This document shows, one piece after another, positions 36,040 through 47,786 of a stretch of 64,000 nt of DNA. The notes under the pieces are model-generated. The model had not been told where the DNA came from, ran no database searches, and saw only the letters and a list, made by a program, of their open reading frames with translations. The DNA comes from Sternotherus odoratus. Its lineage: Eukaryota; Chordata; Testudines; Kinosternidae. How positions within the stretch are numbered: position 1 is the stretch's first letter; each line of letters starts with the position of its first letter. The DNA lies in the NCBI GenBank assembly GCA_032164245.1, contig JAVMKO010000002.1, positions 95,555,340 through 95,619,339 on the forward strand, read 5' to 3'. The position numbers and the translations under genes were made by a program.

Positions 36040-36480
36040 TGCCCGCCTGCTACACAGGGCTGCTGGTGGAGCTGCTGAAAGCAGCGCGCTCGCTCGCTCT
36101 CCCCATTTTCACCCTGCCCCTCACCCCCTTTGCGGTCTTTCTCCATCTCTCCCTTGCTGGACTCGGCTTTATTTGGCGCTCCCGGAAGCTGCGGCGCGTG
36201 TCTCTCTGCCGGCCTGACTGACACCGGCTCCCACGGAGGGGAGGAGCGGGGAGAGAGGCGGCGGCGGCGGCCAGGGATTTTCCCCGCAGCGAGGACGCGA
36301 GCACGGGGCTCCTCCAGCCAGGTAATTCCAGAGCCGCCCGCGGCGGGGCCCGCTGTGGAGGTGCCGCAGGAGGGCGGGGGGCAGCCTCGGGGGCCGATCC
36401 GGAGCGAGGCGGCATGTGTGTGTGTGGACGGGCGCGAGGCGGAGCGGCGGCCGCAGGGGGCCCTGGGCGGCTAAGCGGCT
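36040..36480 (+). promoter_or_regulatory. CAP2: CpG-island promoter of CAP2
   Basis: CpG dinucleotides and GC content rise abruptly here compared with both sides, with runs such as gcgcgctcgctcgctc and a (GGC)5 tract near 36257. There is no consensus TATA box at a convincing spacing. Pyrimidine-rich initiator-like sequence occurs at 36137-36155 and near 36200. Lower-density CpG continues to about 36930. The position, 11.3 kb upstream of the ATG exon and on the same strand, fits the promoter of CAP2, but no transcript data support the exact start. Confidence 0.7.
36140..36321 (+). other. CAP2: CAP2 exon 1 (non-coding), start approximate
   Basis: The 3' border is the donor CCAG|gtaatt at 36321/36322 inside the CpG island. 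The 5' border is only a guess from pyrimidine-rich initiator-like sequence. Joining this exon to exon 2 gives CCAGA-ATGG, which places A at -3 and G at +4 around the ATG, a good Kozak context. Other donors downstream cannot be excluded. Confidence 0.45.
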
Positions 36481-39079
36481 GCTGCCTGCAGAGGACATCT
36501 TGGGGGGTGGGGGGAGATGCTGAGGAGTAGGGGTGGGGATGGTGGGTTTATGGTGCCATGATCCCCCAGCAGTGCTGCCCTTGCGGGCTTCTGGAGGCGG
36601 GAGGGGGGGGGGGGGGCTGCATAGCGACAGAGCTGCCTTTGCCTCCTGGATCTGGGTCAGCTCTGCACTGGTGCTACCTCCACCCCGTGCGCTGGCTGGG
36701 GCCCGGCCCGCTTTTCAACTTTCGGCTCAGCCCCTGAGAAGCCCGAACATCCCACCCACCCCGCCCCCCGAAGGAAGCCAGGCGGACAGCTGCACGCAGC
36801 GGCCGAGAAGCGCTTCCAGATCGCCTCTGTACTCGCCTGTTCTGCTTTTCAACCTCGCCCGCAGCCGGGGAGGAGGGAAGGTGGGACAGCCCCCGAGAGC
36901 AGCACTGCAGGATTTGGCTTGTTGAGGGTAGAGGGTAGCCATAAGGTGTGTTGGATTAGAAACCCCACCCCCGCATCACCGTGTCTTCCTAAGAGATTAT
37001 CCGAAACCCTCGGGTTGTTCGTTTAGAGAGGATGGTGTCAAGCGAGGCCCTGCCGATTCGGGCAGGGCAAGGCTAAGCTTGGCTAATTTTGTTCAGGAGC
37101 CAGGGCTGTTTGATAGTGGCTAGGCTCAAATTGTGCCAGGGAACACGGAGAACCCCAGAAGCAAAATGTTAGGTGATGAGATTTAGGTTAGTAATTAGTC
37201 TACAGGTATAGCTGCGTGGAAAGCAAAGGGTTAAAGAGCAATTTAGGGTATCCTCTCTAAAGGGAAGATATAACAGACACACTACTGACCGGGATGCTAC
37301 AAAACCAAAGGAGGAAGAGCAGGGGGGAGAAAGAGCAAGGGCAGGGGGACAAGGAACTCTACATCTTGCAAAATAAACAAACATTTTGAAAGGGAATACT
37401 CTCCACAGATTCATTTTGCACAATAGAATTGATCTTGAGCCCACCTGAAAGACTAAATAAAACAAAATTACATTTATTTTATTTTAAAGACTGGGAATTT
37501 AGAGCCATATGTTTGCAATAGATGAACACAACTGATGGTTTATATCAAGTCAGACTCAAATTTCATAATAATTAATATATATATTTTAAATAAAGGACTT
37601 TTGAAAAAAATGACTTCCAAAGTTCCATTGTATTAGTAAAACACATTTAGATAATGATAGAATATATTTAAAGAAAAAAGATTGCTCTAGAGGCAGCTAT
37701 ATTAACAGGTTTTTAAAAGAGGAACTACTGTATTTTAAAAAAAATGATGCAGTATATACGACAAAGTGGTATTTGGTTCAGTGGGTACCATTCTTCATTG
37801 TTCTATGAAACCATTGTCTGCAAACCATTCATATTTCAGGGAGTGAGTGGTATTTTTAAAAGTATATTGTAGATGGTGGGGGCAGCTAAAACTCACAAAA
37901 TTGCAAGCTGTTAAATACCATTTCTCAAAGCTGTCCTTATTGCATAAGGTAATACATTAGCAAAGTGAATATTTTCACATGCTAATTTTTAGGCCTCATA
38001 CATATTGAAGCAGCTTTTTTGTTTACAGCTCATAGAACAGTAAAGTTTCTCTTAGCTTTGGTTTAACACTATTAACTTTCAAACAAAATGGAATGGGGAT
38101 GGGGGACGGGATGCTTTTAAACAATGTAATACTATGAACTGTGCTTTTTCTATATGGAAGCAAGGTGTGTAGAATAATGACATTTTAGATCTTTGTTCTA
38201 ATAAAATGTTACAGGGTCCTTAGAATATTCCTTGATTCATCAACCTCTTTTCCCTCAAGGAAGTGAGGGTTTCTCAGATCTAGACAGTGCACAGGTAGAA
38301 CTCCAAGTGTAACGAATAAAATATGTTTTCTCTATTAAATAAAAATGAAAAGGGTGTGCATTATTTACTACAGCAGGTCTAACACATGTCTTGGTCATCC
38401 ATTGTAGACAATGGCAAATACTTGTGTGAAAAAAATGCTTAGTATCCTCAGTCCTATAGCTAATGGTGGTTGATCATGGTGTACTAAGAGCCTATATTAA
38501 GTAAAAATAAAGGCATTTGTTTACTTATGGTTTGGAATGTGGAAGTCTGATATGAACATAACTCACAATCTCTCTTGCAAGACCAATAAATGAAAGTCCT
38601 CATAGAGGCTCCAAAAGAACACTAAAATTACCATCTATACAGGACTAAATTTGATAAGAATCTGGGATTTTACCCTGAATTACGATACACTGGAGAAAGA
38701 ATGAGACCCAGTGGAGTGGGCTGGAAGTTGGGAGACCCATATTTTGTTCATGGCTCTGCCTACCACTGATTTTAGTGTGACTTGATGCAAGTCATTTAAT
38801 TTTGCTGTCCTTATTCCGCAACGACTGAAGTACATTTACCCACCCTAGATAAATGCTTTGAGATCTATAGAGGAAAAATGCTGACATGTCAAGAACTTTT
38901 AATGGAATATTCTTTGTGGTTTTGCGCAAACTTCATTGCTCTAAAAAAATCACACGTGAAAAAAGATGATAATTTTAGTAGGTGTCTTAGTAAGACATTT
39001 TTAGAGTTAAAAATTGGGAAAATTCCTTTACTTTTCACATTAGGCAAACAAAACAGTAAGTTAACCCTGACTTGTACTA

Positions 39080-39375
39080 AGTCGGCGGTTTTCAAACTTT
39101 CCCCGGCTGCAACCCATTTTTACTTTTCTTCACTGCTCTGCGGACCCTTGTAGTTGTATGTCTGCCCAAAAGCCGCTGAATTCATTACTTCCGCATTCGG
39201 CGGCTATATTCGATGGACAAGCCAAGTGCTCCCGAAATAGCTCGGTATGTCCGCCAAAAAGCCGCCAAATGCGGAAGTAATTAATTTGGTGACTTTCCAG
39301 CGATGCCAGGAGCTCGCAACCCCTCAGGAGGCAGCTGGTGACCCCACCCCTGAGCGGTCGTGAGAACCCCGGCAC
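39080..39375. repeat. hAT-like repeat remnant
   Basis: It starts 'gcggttttcaaactttcccc' and ends 'gcggtcgtgagaacccc', as in the common 'cagtggttctcaaac' family. The interior has inverted 'cttccgcattcggcgg' and 'gccgccaaatgcggaag' blocks. Diverged; no target duplication was fixed. Confidence 0.55.
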
Positions 39376-40267
39376 CAAGTTTTCAGGCATGTAGATCTTA
39401 TAACAAACAAAGGAAGAGACTTTCTTTGGCTGCATTAGTCAGTTTTTGAAAATTCTTTTTAATTCTAGATGCTTCTCTTGTATTTGGAATGCAAAAGGAA
39501 CGTTCTTTTGTATAGCTAAATAATAGTTATAAATTCCTATGAATGGGAATCAAAGCTGTCTAGTCTATGCCAAGAGTTCCCAAATCTTTAGGAAAACTAA
39601 TAGTTTATCAGACTAAGGGCCCAGTCAGACTCCTATAGATGTCAGTGAGAGCTTGTTCAGGCTAAGTCTTTGCTTGTACCTCTAATTCATCTATACATAT
39701 TAACTTACAGTGGCTCTTGGGCTGCTGAAGACTTCACTCTCATGATTGCAAGAGCAGGTTCCATTGAGTTTTAATGCACCAACATGAAGTGAGACCCACT
39801 CTTGTGAGGTGCTGAGCCAACAATGGCAGGTGGTCTTCAGCATCTCAAGACTCACACTGGCAGGAACAGTCAAGAGTACTAATTATAAAAGCCTGATGTG
39901 CAGGTACTGCTGTGCACTGGGAATCACTGACCCAATGAATAAGGTTTGTGGCCTAGTTAAACAATAGATAAGTGGCCAACTACATTATTGGTTAAAGTAC
40001 AGGAACTCCTCACTTACCGTTGTAGTTATGTTCCTGAAAAATGCGACTAAGTGAAAAGATGCTGAATTAATCCAATTTCCCCATAAGAATTAATGTAAAT
40101 GAGGGAGGAGGGGTTAGGTTCCAGGATTTTTTTTTCCCACCAAATCTCACACACACACACACACTATAATAGTATTATTATACACACACACATACATACA
40201 CGAAGCTTGGTTGAGGCGGAGGAGTCAGAGGGTGGGATATTTCCCAGGGAATGCCTTACTGCTAAAA

Positions 40268-40474
40268 TCGGGGTTCAGAACCCCTAAGGGGGTCATGAGG
40301 TTATTACATGGGGGGTCACAAGCTGTCAGCCTCCACCCCAAGCCCCACTTTGTATCCAGCATTTATAATAGTTTTAAATATATTTTTTGTTTTCAATTTA
40401 TAAGGGGGGTCCACACTCAGATGCTTGCTATTTGAAAGGGGTCACAAATATAAAAGTTTGAGAACCACTGTGCT
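40268..40474. mobile_element. Short hAT-like element
   Basis: The left end cggggttcagaacccc and right end tttgagaaccactg are inverted relatives. tgctaaaa and tgctaaat lie just outside, an imperfect 8-bp duplication offset by one base at the left. The interior 'gggggtcac', 'ggggtcacaaa' is typical of this family. Confidence 0.6.
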
Positions 40475-41163
40475 AAATGAACTAGCAATTTGCTGAGCCC
40501 TCAAGGGTTAAGTCTCACACTCTAGAATGCAACTTAGAGATAGAGATGCGTTTTCCCCTTTAAGTATCAAGAGTGCGGTCAGAAGTACACTGCCTTGTTT
40601 ATTAGATCAGCAAGCCAGCAGCTCCCTCAGTCGTGTGTCCCCTCTGCTCTATGGAAGATGGGGTAAGTGGGGTGCAGGAGCAGCGGGGAGGGAGACACCC
40701 TGACACTATCCCTCCTCTTCTCCTTCCCCCTCCCCCCAGCAAGCAGGAGTCTCAGGGAGCAGCTCCAATGCAGAGGGCAGGAGCAGCCCATTGCAGTGGG
40801 GAAAGGGACATATGAACTAATGCAATTGAACTGATGGCAATTGATAACCTACTGGGCAACTGTGACGTTAGAAGGGAGCAGGAAACAACTTTAAATGAGC
40901 ATGTTCCCTAATTGGTTAGCAACGAAACAACTTAATCCATACAACTTTAAATGAGGAGTTACTATATTTGATTTAGTTCCAAGGCAGTGAGTTCAAATCC
41001 TATTACAGCATAGGATTTGTAATATTTCAGTCTAGTTTGTCCAACCAAATATGTTTCTCTGGTAGCAGGAAAGAGGACTTGGCTGTGGTGGGAAGTGGGT
41101 AAAGAGTGTGGTCAGTTAATATGCCACATGCCTCACTTAGAACCCAGTTTAAATCTCTTAGAA

Positions 41164-41487
41164 CGGGGTTCCCAAAGTTGTTCCATGGCTTGGCCAGGGT
41201 AAGCCCCTGGCTGGCCGCAAGATGTTTTGTTTACCCAAGTGGCCGTAGGTTCAGACGCTCACAGCTCCCACTGGCCGCGGTTCGCCATTCCTGGTCAATG
41301 GGAGCTGTAGGAAGCGGTGACCTGGCCCACGCTGCTTCCCGCAGCTCCGATTGGCCGGGAATGGCAAACTGTGGCCACTGGGAGCTGCAAGCAGCCAAAC
41401 CTACAGACACTCCCGGTAAACAAAACATCTTGTGGCCAGGCAGCGGCTTACCCTGGCCAAGCCACTGAACAAGTTTGGAAACCCCTG
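41164..41487. mobile_element. Foldback hAT-like element
   Basis: The ends cggggttcccaaagttg and aagtttggaaacccctg are inverted, and the octamers tcttagaa (41156-41163) and tcttaaaa (41488-41495) match at 7 of 8. Within it, 'gcaagatgttttgtttacc' and 'ggtaaacaaaacatcttgtgg' pair, and 'gctcccactggccgcgg' pairs with 'tggccactgggagctg', so most of its 324 bp can fold back. Non-coding. Confidence 0.85.
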
Positions 41488-44400
41488 TCTTAAAAGATAA
41501 TTGGAGTCTTTCCATTGACTTTAGTGGGAGTTGAATGAGGCTTTGTGAACCACAGCTGATACAGGCCACAGAGTGCAGTATTAATAGCAGCAGAGTAGCT
41601 AATTACCCCTATGTACCTGCCCCCTGAACTTACAGGAGGATTTCCGCCTGGTTTCTCTTAAATCTTGAGTAATATTCACATACTCAGATTTGAATGGGAG
41701 AATGTGACATGCCTTCTTTTATTTAGAAAAGATTACCCATTGATAGCACGTTTTGTCTGAATAAAGGAAAATTGAATGAGGAATGCAGGATTTGGTAGAG
41801 TATGGACATTAGAGAGCTAAGGTATACTAGAGAGAAACTATCACGTTTGCCCTAAGTGGTAGTAACATCAGCTCAACTGTTGCCAGTTCTGAAAGTTTTG
41901 CTTAGAGACTATGGTCTTCTCTCCTGCCATGATATTTTGTTGGTGGTGGTTGCCTGCCATCAAAGAAGTGAAACACTGGCAGCTTTTTTGCATTGGGGAG
42001 CATACCCTTTTAAATAGAACAAACGCATTTTAAAAGAACAAAATTAGAGTTCTGTTTAAGTTGTAAAGGATTTTACCATTCAGTCTTATTGGCAGAGGTT
42101 GCCATACTTCACCAGCTCTAACATCTGTGGCCGTATGCTGAACTTGGAGAATATGCTGCACTGCAGTTTGCGTGCATACGATAGTTGGACTTGTGGCATG
42201 TAATTAAGTGTCTTGCAAGCCCTATAGAATGTTTGATTACTTGAAAAGTATTATGCCTAGTCCCCCCTTTGCAATGTATTAGAACACAGTATATCTATTG
42301 ATGGGGAAAATACTTTAAATCTTACACTTCATTGTCACAAAGAGAAGTAAAACCAGACAAAAGATAAGGAGAGAACTGAGAGCACAGTGACATAAAAAGG
42401 TAGCATAAGTGATTAGGAGGATGTACTAGGAAATGGGTTGCCTTGGTTATTTTAACTCCATCAAATTAGCAATCTTCGATTGCTACATTAGATCATTAAA
42501 TAATGAATTTCTTTGTCATCACCATTTATAAAGCATTAAGAATTATTCAGCTGTGGATGGGAGTGGGTTTTTTTAAATGTATTCATGTGTAATTAGAGAA
42601 TGAACTGCTAGTTCAAAGCATACTATATATATATATATATCCACATACTGTATTCAAAAGTGAGAGTCATTAAAATATTTCAAAGACCTCAGCACACTCA
42701 GTGTGTGGATACACAGGCCCTTGAATAATTATCCTGGCATGTGCTATTGCTTACCTGTAGTTATAGGATACTAATTTGGGGTGTGATAAGAGATTAAAAA
42801 CACAATTTAGGTTTTAGTCTCCGTTTTGCTGGATGGGATTTTTTTTTAAATGAAAGCTCTCCCAATAAGAAATATTATCAAAATATAAAATGCCACACTA
42901 TCTTCTTGAATTTTTTTTTAATTTAGTCTGTTGGACAACACACAGGAAAGAGGAAAAGTGACAAAAACCAAACACACAGTAGGCAGGCTCTGCAGTACTA
43001 AACTTGCATAGTAACTCTATGAAGAGAAACAAAGGAAAAAAGCTTGGGGAAAATGTAGGAGAAAACAAGGAAAAGTCAGGATTTTCCCTTCTCCATGGAA
43101 GTCTCTTCTGATAAAAAGGCTTTTGAGACTTAGCAATGTACCTGAAGAGTAACTCTCCGGGGAAAAGAAAAAAAAACCAAACCCCTTTTGGATACCATCC
43201 TGTATGCCTAGAATATATTCTATTAAAAAGACCCATTTTCATTAATAGAACATCAGTTTCCATCATCTGTATCTATCAAGATACAGATATGAAAGTTCCT
43301 TTATACCAGACTAAAACCAGTCAAAAGCTTCAAACACTGACAATTTTTTCCATTTCAAATTTTAACCAAAAAAAAAAAAAACCCTCCCCCACATACTCTT
43401 TGCCTAGTTTTTTCTAAGGCAGTTAAATCTACTCAAAATGTTGGCCAAAAAAAAAAAAAAATCAAAATGCTATAAAAATGCAAAACATTGCATTAATTTA
43501 TTTTAAAAAAATATTTAGAACATTTTTACAGACAGCTGTCCTTTACACATAGGAGAACTGTTCCTAAAACAACCTGCAGCAGGACCAAGGGCAAAATGAG
43601 AAAAAAAGCTCACTCAAGGCTCAGGTTTGAGTACAAAGTCACCCTCTCTCTCTAGGTAGGGTTTTATTGCAGGGATTCTTGTTTAATCTAAATTGACATT
43701 AATTTGGCGTGTCTGTAGCTACATTCTTTCCATGGAGTTAATATAAAAACAAAGTAATAACCATACAAGGTAGTGCTTCTGTTTCTCTATCATGCCATAT
43801 GCAAGCTTCTGGCAAATGCACTGTTCTTACCTCACTGTCTTCTAGGACCAAAATCCCCATTTTGTCTCCTTCCACTCATGCTTTATAGTGAAGCAAACTC
43901 ACCATCCATTCTCTTTTTTGTTCTTCCTCCTCCTACTCCTCTTCCCTTCCACTCCCTTCAAGCTGATGAAACTAAATAAGTTCTGCTGCACTTAATTAGT
44001 CCCATTCTTCCTCTCTCCTCCCCCATTTAGTGTCTCTTTGACTGGGAAATAATCCCTAAAACTATAAGCCATTGGCTGGCACAGTGGGGCCTCATTTTAT
44101 GGATAACCTGAGTGTGGTGAGGAGCAAAGATTTGGGTTCTTCACCAGGCAATGCCCACACACCTGTAACAATTTAAAGGAGGTTACAGGTCAATTACAGG
44201 AGAAAGGAGCTATTCTTTGCATTTCCAGCTTACATTGGCTGTGTTTTATGACACTTGAACTATGATTGGATGTTTATCCAGTTTGAGAAGAACTCCAGGG
44301 ACGTGTTGGGATGTTTCTTCTAACTTAGTATATGTTGTACTGCTTTCTTAGCTAGCAGTTGAAACAAGTCTTCATGAGATTGATTGCTACATACGACTTT

Positions 44401-46177
44401 AAATCTGTAATACATTTGTGGTTGGCTTTAAGATACTACCTTTTTAGAATATTGGAGGCTTAGTTTTTATATATTTTGTAGTTCAGTTATATCTTATCAG
44501 AGGGAAATTGCATGGGCCACTATAATTTGAATACTAGGATAGTGATTTTTTCCAAGAAGTGCAAGGGGTTTAGTCACACAACTTTCAAATTGCATCTCAT
44601 GAGGTTATACAGGAACAACCAAGGGCAGAATTTGCCCTGCACTCTCTTTAGTGTGGTGGAGATAGGTGAGAAAGAAAGCTCCCAGTTTGACTTTCAGATC
44701 CCAGGTTGATTTTGAAGGGGCTGACAGCTAGGAAAAAACCAAACCATCTTTGTCATTTTAAACGGAGTGAATATGGTAATGAATCAAAAAGACCCACTCA
44801 ACATGGAGACCTATGGCACTATTTTTAGTTACTTTTCAGAGTAAAACTATACTTAAGAGGGCACCACCTTTCCTCTCTTAAGAACTGGAATCTTTGCTCT
44901 TCTGATTGTCATAATATTTTTTCACTTTTTGATTTTCTTATGTCACTGTGCTACTTACCTTCATGGACTCATTACCAATTGTTTCTACTTGAGACAAAGC
45001 AATATGGTTTTCTCCCATCAGCCATACAGAATGATGGCAGGTGCAGACCCATTTGTGCTGCTCTTTCTTTGTCTGATAGGTTGGCAAATATTAGAGATGA
45101 AGAGTGTCAAGAGAAGTTATTCTGCAGTTTTGTTCTTGCCTAGGTTAAAGGCAGAAGTAAATTTGTAGGTAGAGGTCAGATGAGGGTAGGGGAAGGAATG
45201 GTGATTCTGTTTTAAGGTCTGCCTGTAAAATATGCTCTGCCCAGGTCCTCCATAAGCTGTGCCAGGCTCCTTGGGCTTGGAGAAAAAAATAAATGGTGAC
45301 CCCTCGCCAACAGCATATACTAACACCAAAATGAGATATCACAGTAAATTGTGCAAGTGTATGATCCCCCCTCTCCTTTCTTACGTGCATGAAATAGCTA
45401 ACAGCACTGGTATTTAAATTATCATCATTGGGCATCTGAGTTAACTCCCTAGTGAGCACCTTTCCAAGAGATTGTTCCAGGCTTAGGTAGGCTATGTCTT
45501 TACTGGGAAGAAAAAGGAAGCTGTGTTTTTTATGTCAGATGGTTGTCTTATTTCAAGATGATGGGTCAGTCCAACCTCACTTTAGAGTCTTTTACAATTT
45601 AAGTTTTAGACCTTAGCACATGAGATTTTAGAATGTGGAAGGAAGAGTGTCTGTAGTTTCTTTAGGGATAAAAAAAATACTTAATTTAAGAAAAAGTTCT
45701 TATGTTTTCACAAAATCTTGCACACTGTGGAAGCTCTCCTGGTGCCATCTATCTTATTTCATTCGGACAAAATACCCAGTATGTTAAAAAAAAAACACAA
45801 TTTTTTGGAATGTTTATGACCAACTCGCTCACTGAATATGCAGATTATATTTTGCAAAAAGAACAATGTACACATCTATTGTAGGTCGGTTGAGTTCCCA
45901 CCCGGCACCTAGCTCTGTACACAGGCACAGTGGAGCTAGTCCAAGCTTATCCATGCCCAGGATAATAAATAAACCTTGACTAATGCTTTTTCCTGAAAAT
46001 GTCTGTTTCTAGGATTTTTCTGTGTGGAATCCACTGGTTTTGCTTCTAGTTCTTTGTTCCCAAGTCACACACAAACCTTATTAAACTACTAGGGTTGAGC
46101 TAAAAGGACCCATTATTCTGACAGCTAAGGTGAATCAGCAGAAGAGTACTGCATCTCTATGTTGGATCTTAATACCA

Positions 46178-46614
46178 GTGGCGTAGCCAGGTTTTAACAT
46201 CAGGGGGAGCGAGCACCCAAAAAAAAGGTGCCACTTCACACACGAAATAAACTAATTTATTATATGTGGCCCTGGCCGCATTGCGCCTGGACAGGCTGCG
46301 TGCCTCCGGCCGGGCCAACCCTGTTTGGGGGAGAGGCGCCGGCCAGGCACTCCCTGGGCATACTCCAGCTCGGAGTCTTCCTGCCCAGCCTCCCCCGTCT
46401 CGGAGTGAGGGCTCGGGGATGAGAAGGCAGCAGGCCCCACCGTGCCAATCCCTCCTCCTGGTGGACTCAGCTCCCACTCCTCCCCCCCCCCCCCCCGAGG
46501 GTCTCCCCTGCTCCAGCCACCCCTGGGCTGAGTTGAAAAGGCACCACTTTTGGAATTCTGGGCTCAGGGGGAGCAGCCACTCTCCCTGATCCCCCCCCCC
46601 CCTCCCCCAGCTAT
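46178..46614. mobile_element. Non-autonomous element with 'agtggcgtagcc' ends
   Basis: The left end cagtggcgtagccagg and right end ccccagctatgctact are inverted relatives. ttaatacc (left) and ctaatacc (right, two bases beyond the end) suggest an 8-bp duplication. The GC-rich centre yields open frames on both strands that I do not regard as genes. Confidence 0.6.
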
Positions 46615-47662
46615 GCTACTACCTAATACCTTGTTACATCTTTTTTTTTTTAATTAAAAAGATGTAGTAATAATAATGATAAAAACCCACTTTGCATATT
46701 TGGCTATTTAATAATAGTATTTTAGACATTCTCCTCACAGTACGCGGACCAGTAAGTAGCACAATGATATTTGCTCTAGTTGCTAGTGTAGCTTAATAAT
46801 ATGCAGTTTGTGAATTCTAGTATTACACGTGTGATATCTCTGAGGGATTAACACTTTTAGCAGTGATGTTTATTAGGAAATAACATGTGCATACCCTGGA
46901 TGTCACTTACTGGGATAAAATGTTCACAACCTTAAATGGAACATGTGTGCATGAAACCTGTTAAGTAAATGTTGAGGGGGGATGGGTTCCAGGCTTTGAA
47001 ACCTAGCTGTTTATTTGATTTGGTCATATTACATACTTTTAGAAGGGAAAGGAGGCAACATTAACTGATGAGAGGTCAGATATTAAAGAAGCAAATAGAA
47101 TGCCTTTTTGGTTTCGTGAGTTGAATCTGGGTAATTATTAGTAAAAACACCCACAACAGAATCTTACCATAGTATATACATGGATTGGAAAGATCCAGGA
47201 AATCACTATCCAACTTTTAGTCCAGACTTAACTAGAGTTCCATATTGTATCCTTAAATAACAGGTACAAATGATTGCAGGTTCAAACTTATGCCAACAAT
47301 TATTTGCAACTATCTTTCAGTCACTTGGATATCTAAGTACCTAATTTGCAGGTGCCATCAGGCTGTGCATGTAACCAAATTGCACTGACAGTCATTTGTA
47401 CCTGTCTTTTGAAGATTTGAAAAGAGAGACCACTTTTGGAAACCCATCCCTTAAAATATAACTTAAATTTACTGGGGAGGAGAGAGGAGATAGCTTGCAT
47501 CAATGTAACATTAGAAAAACAAAGTCGTTTTTATAAGGGAGATAAACCAGCCCTTTTCCTAGAAATTGATGAAAGTTAAAATCACCAAAAACTACAGAAA
47601 AATGATAGTGCTGTAAAACTGTGCTCATATTCAAATGTGTAACATTGCTTCTGTCTTTCAGA

Positions 47663-47786
47663 ATGGCAGAGACACAGGTGTTGATGGAGAGGCTGGAAAA
47701 AGCTGTAATTCGACTTGAATCATTGTTTTCAGATTCACACAGATCCGTTGGAATGGAGTGTGGAGCTGTAAATGGAGTCAATGGAG
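47663..47786 (+). CDS. CAP2: CAP2 exon 2, coding part with start codon
   Basis: Cyclase-associated protein 2 binds actin and cofilin-actin in the cytoplasm and helps recycle actin monomers; it matters in heart and skeletal muscle sarcomeres and in neurons. The acceptor ttctgtctttcag ends at 47661, so the exon begins with A plus ATG. It encodes residues 1-41 plus one base, and the donor is GGAG|gtatga. The N terminus MAETQVLMERLEKAVIRLES carries the family's RLE...RLE pair at residues 10-12 and 17-19, the short helix through which CAPs oligomerise. Residues around 32-41 (ECGAVNGVNG) resemble CAP2 and not CAP1, which differs there. This is only the first part of a protein usually about 475 residues long. 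The open frame running upstream from 47621 is intronic and should not be used as the start. Confidence 0.92.

Larger units (their letters stand above)
36322..47661 (+). other. CAP2: CAP2 intron 1, about 11.3 kb
   Basis: Bounded by gtaatt and ttctgtctttcag. It holds CpG-island tail to about 36.9 kb, a G-run at 36602-36616, hAT-like elements at 39.1, 40.3, 41.2 and 46.2 kb, a MIR-like stretch near 38.7-38.87 kb, CA runs near 40150 and an (AT)9 near 42625. 42.7-46.1 kb shows no recognisable feature. No additional exon is supported. Confidence 0.55.

Noticed and set aside
36130..36474. 114-codon frame across the CpG island
   Set aside because: Expected in GC-rich promoter DNA; it crosses the proposed exon 1 donor and resembles no protein.
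47621..47662. Upstream in-frame ATG that would lengthen CAP2 by 14 residues
   Set aside because: It lies in the pyrimidine-rich end of intron 1 and is removed by splicing at 47661; the family starts at the second Met.
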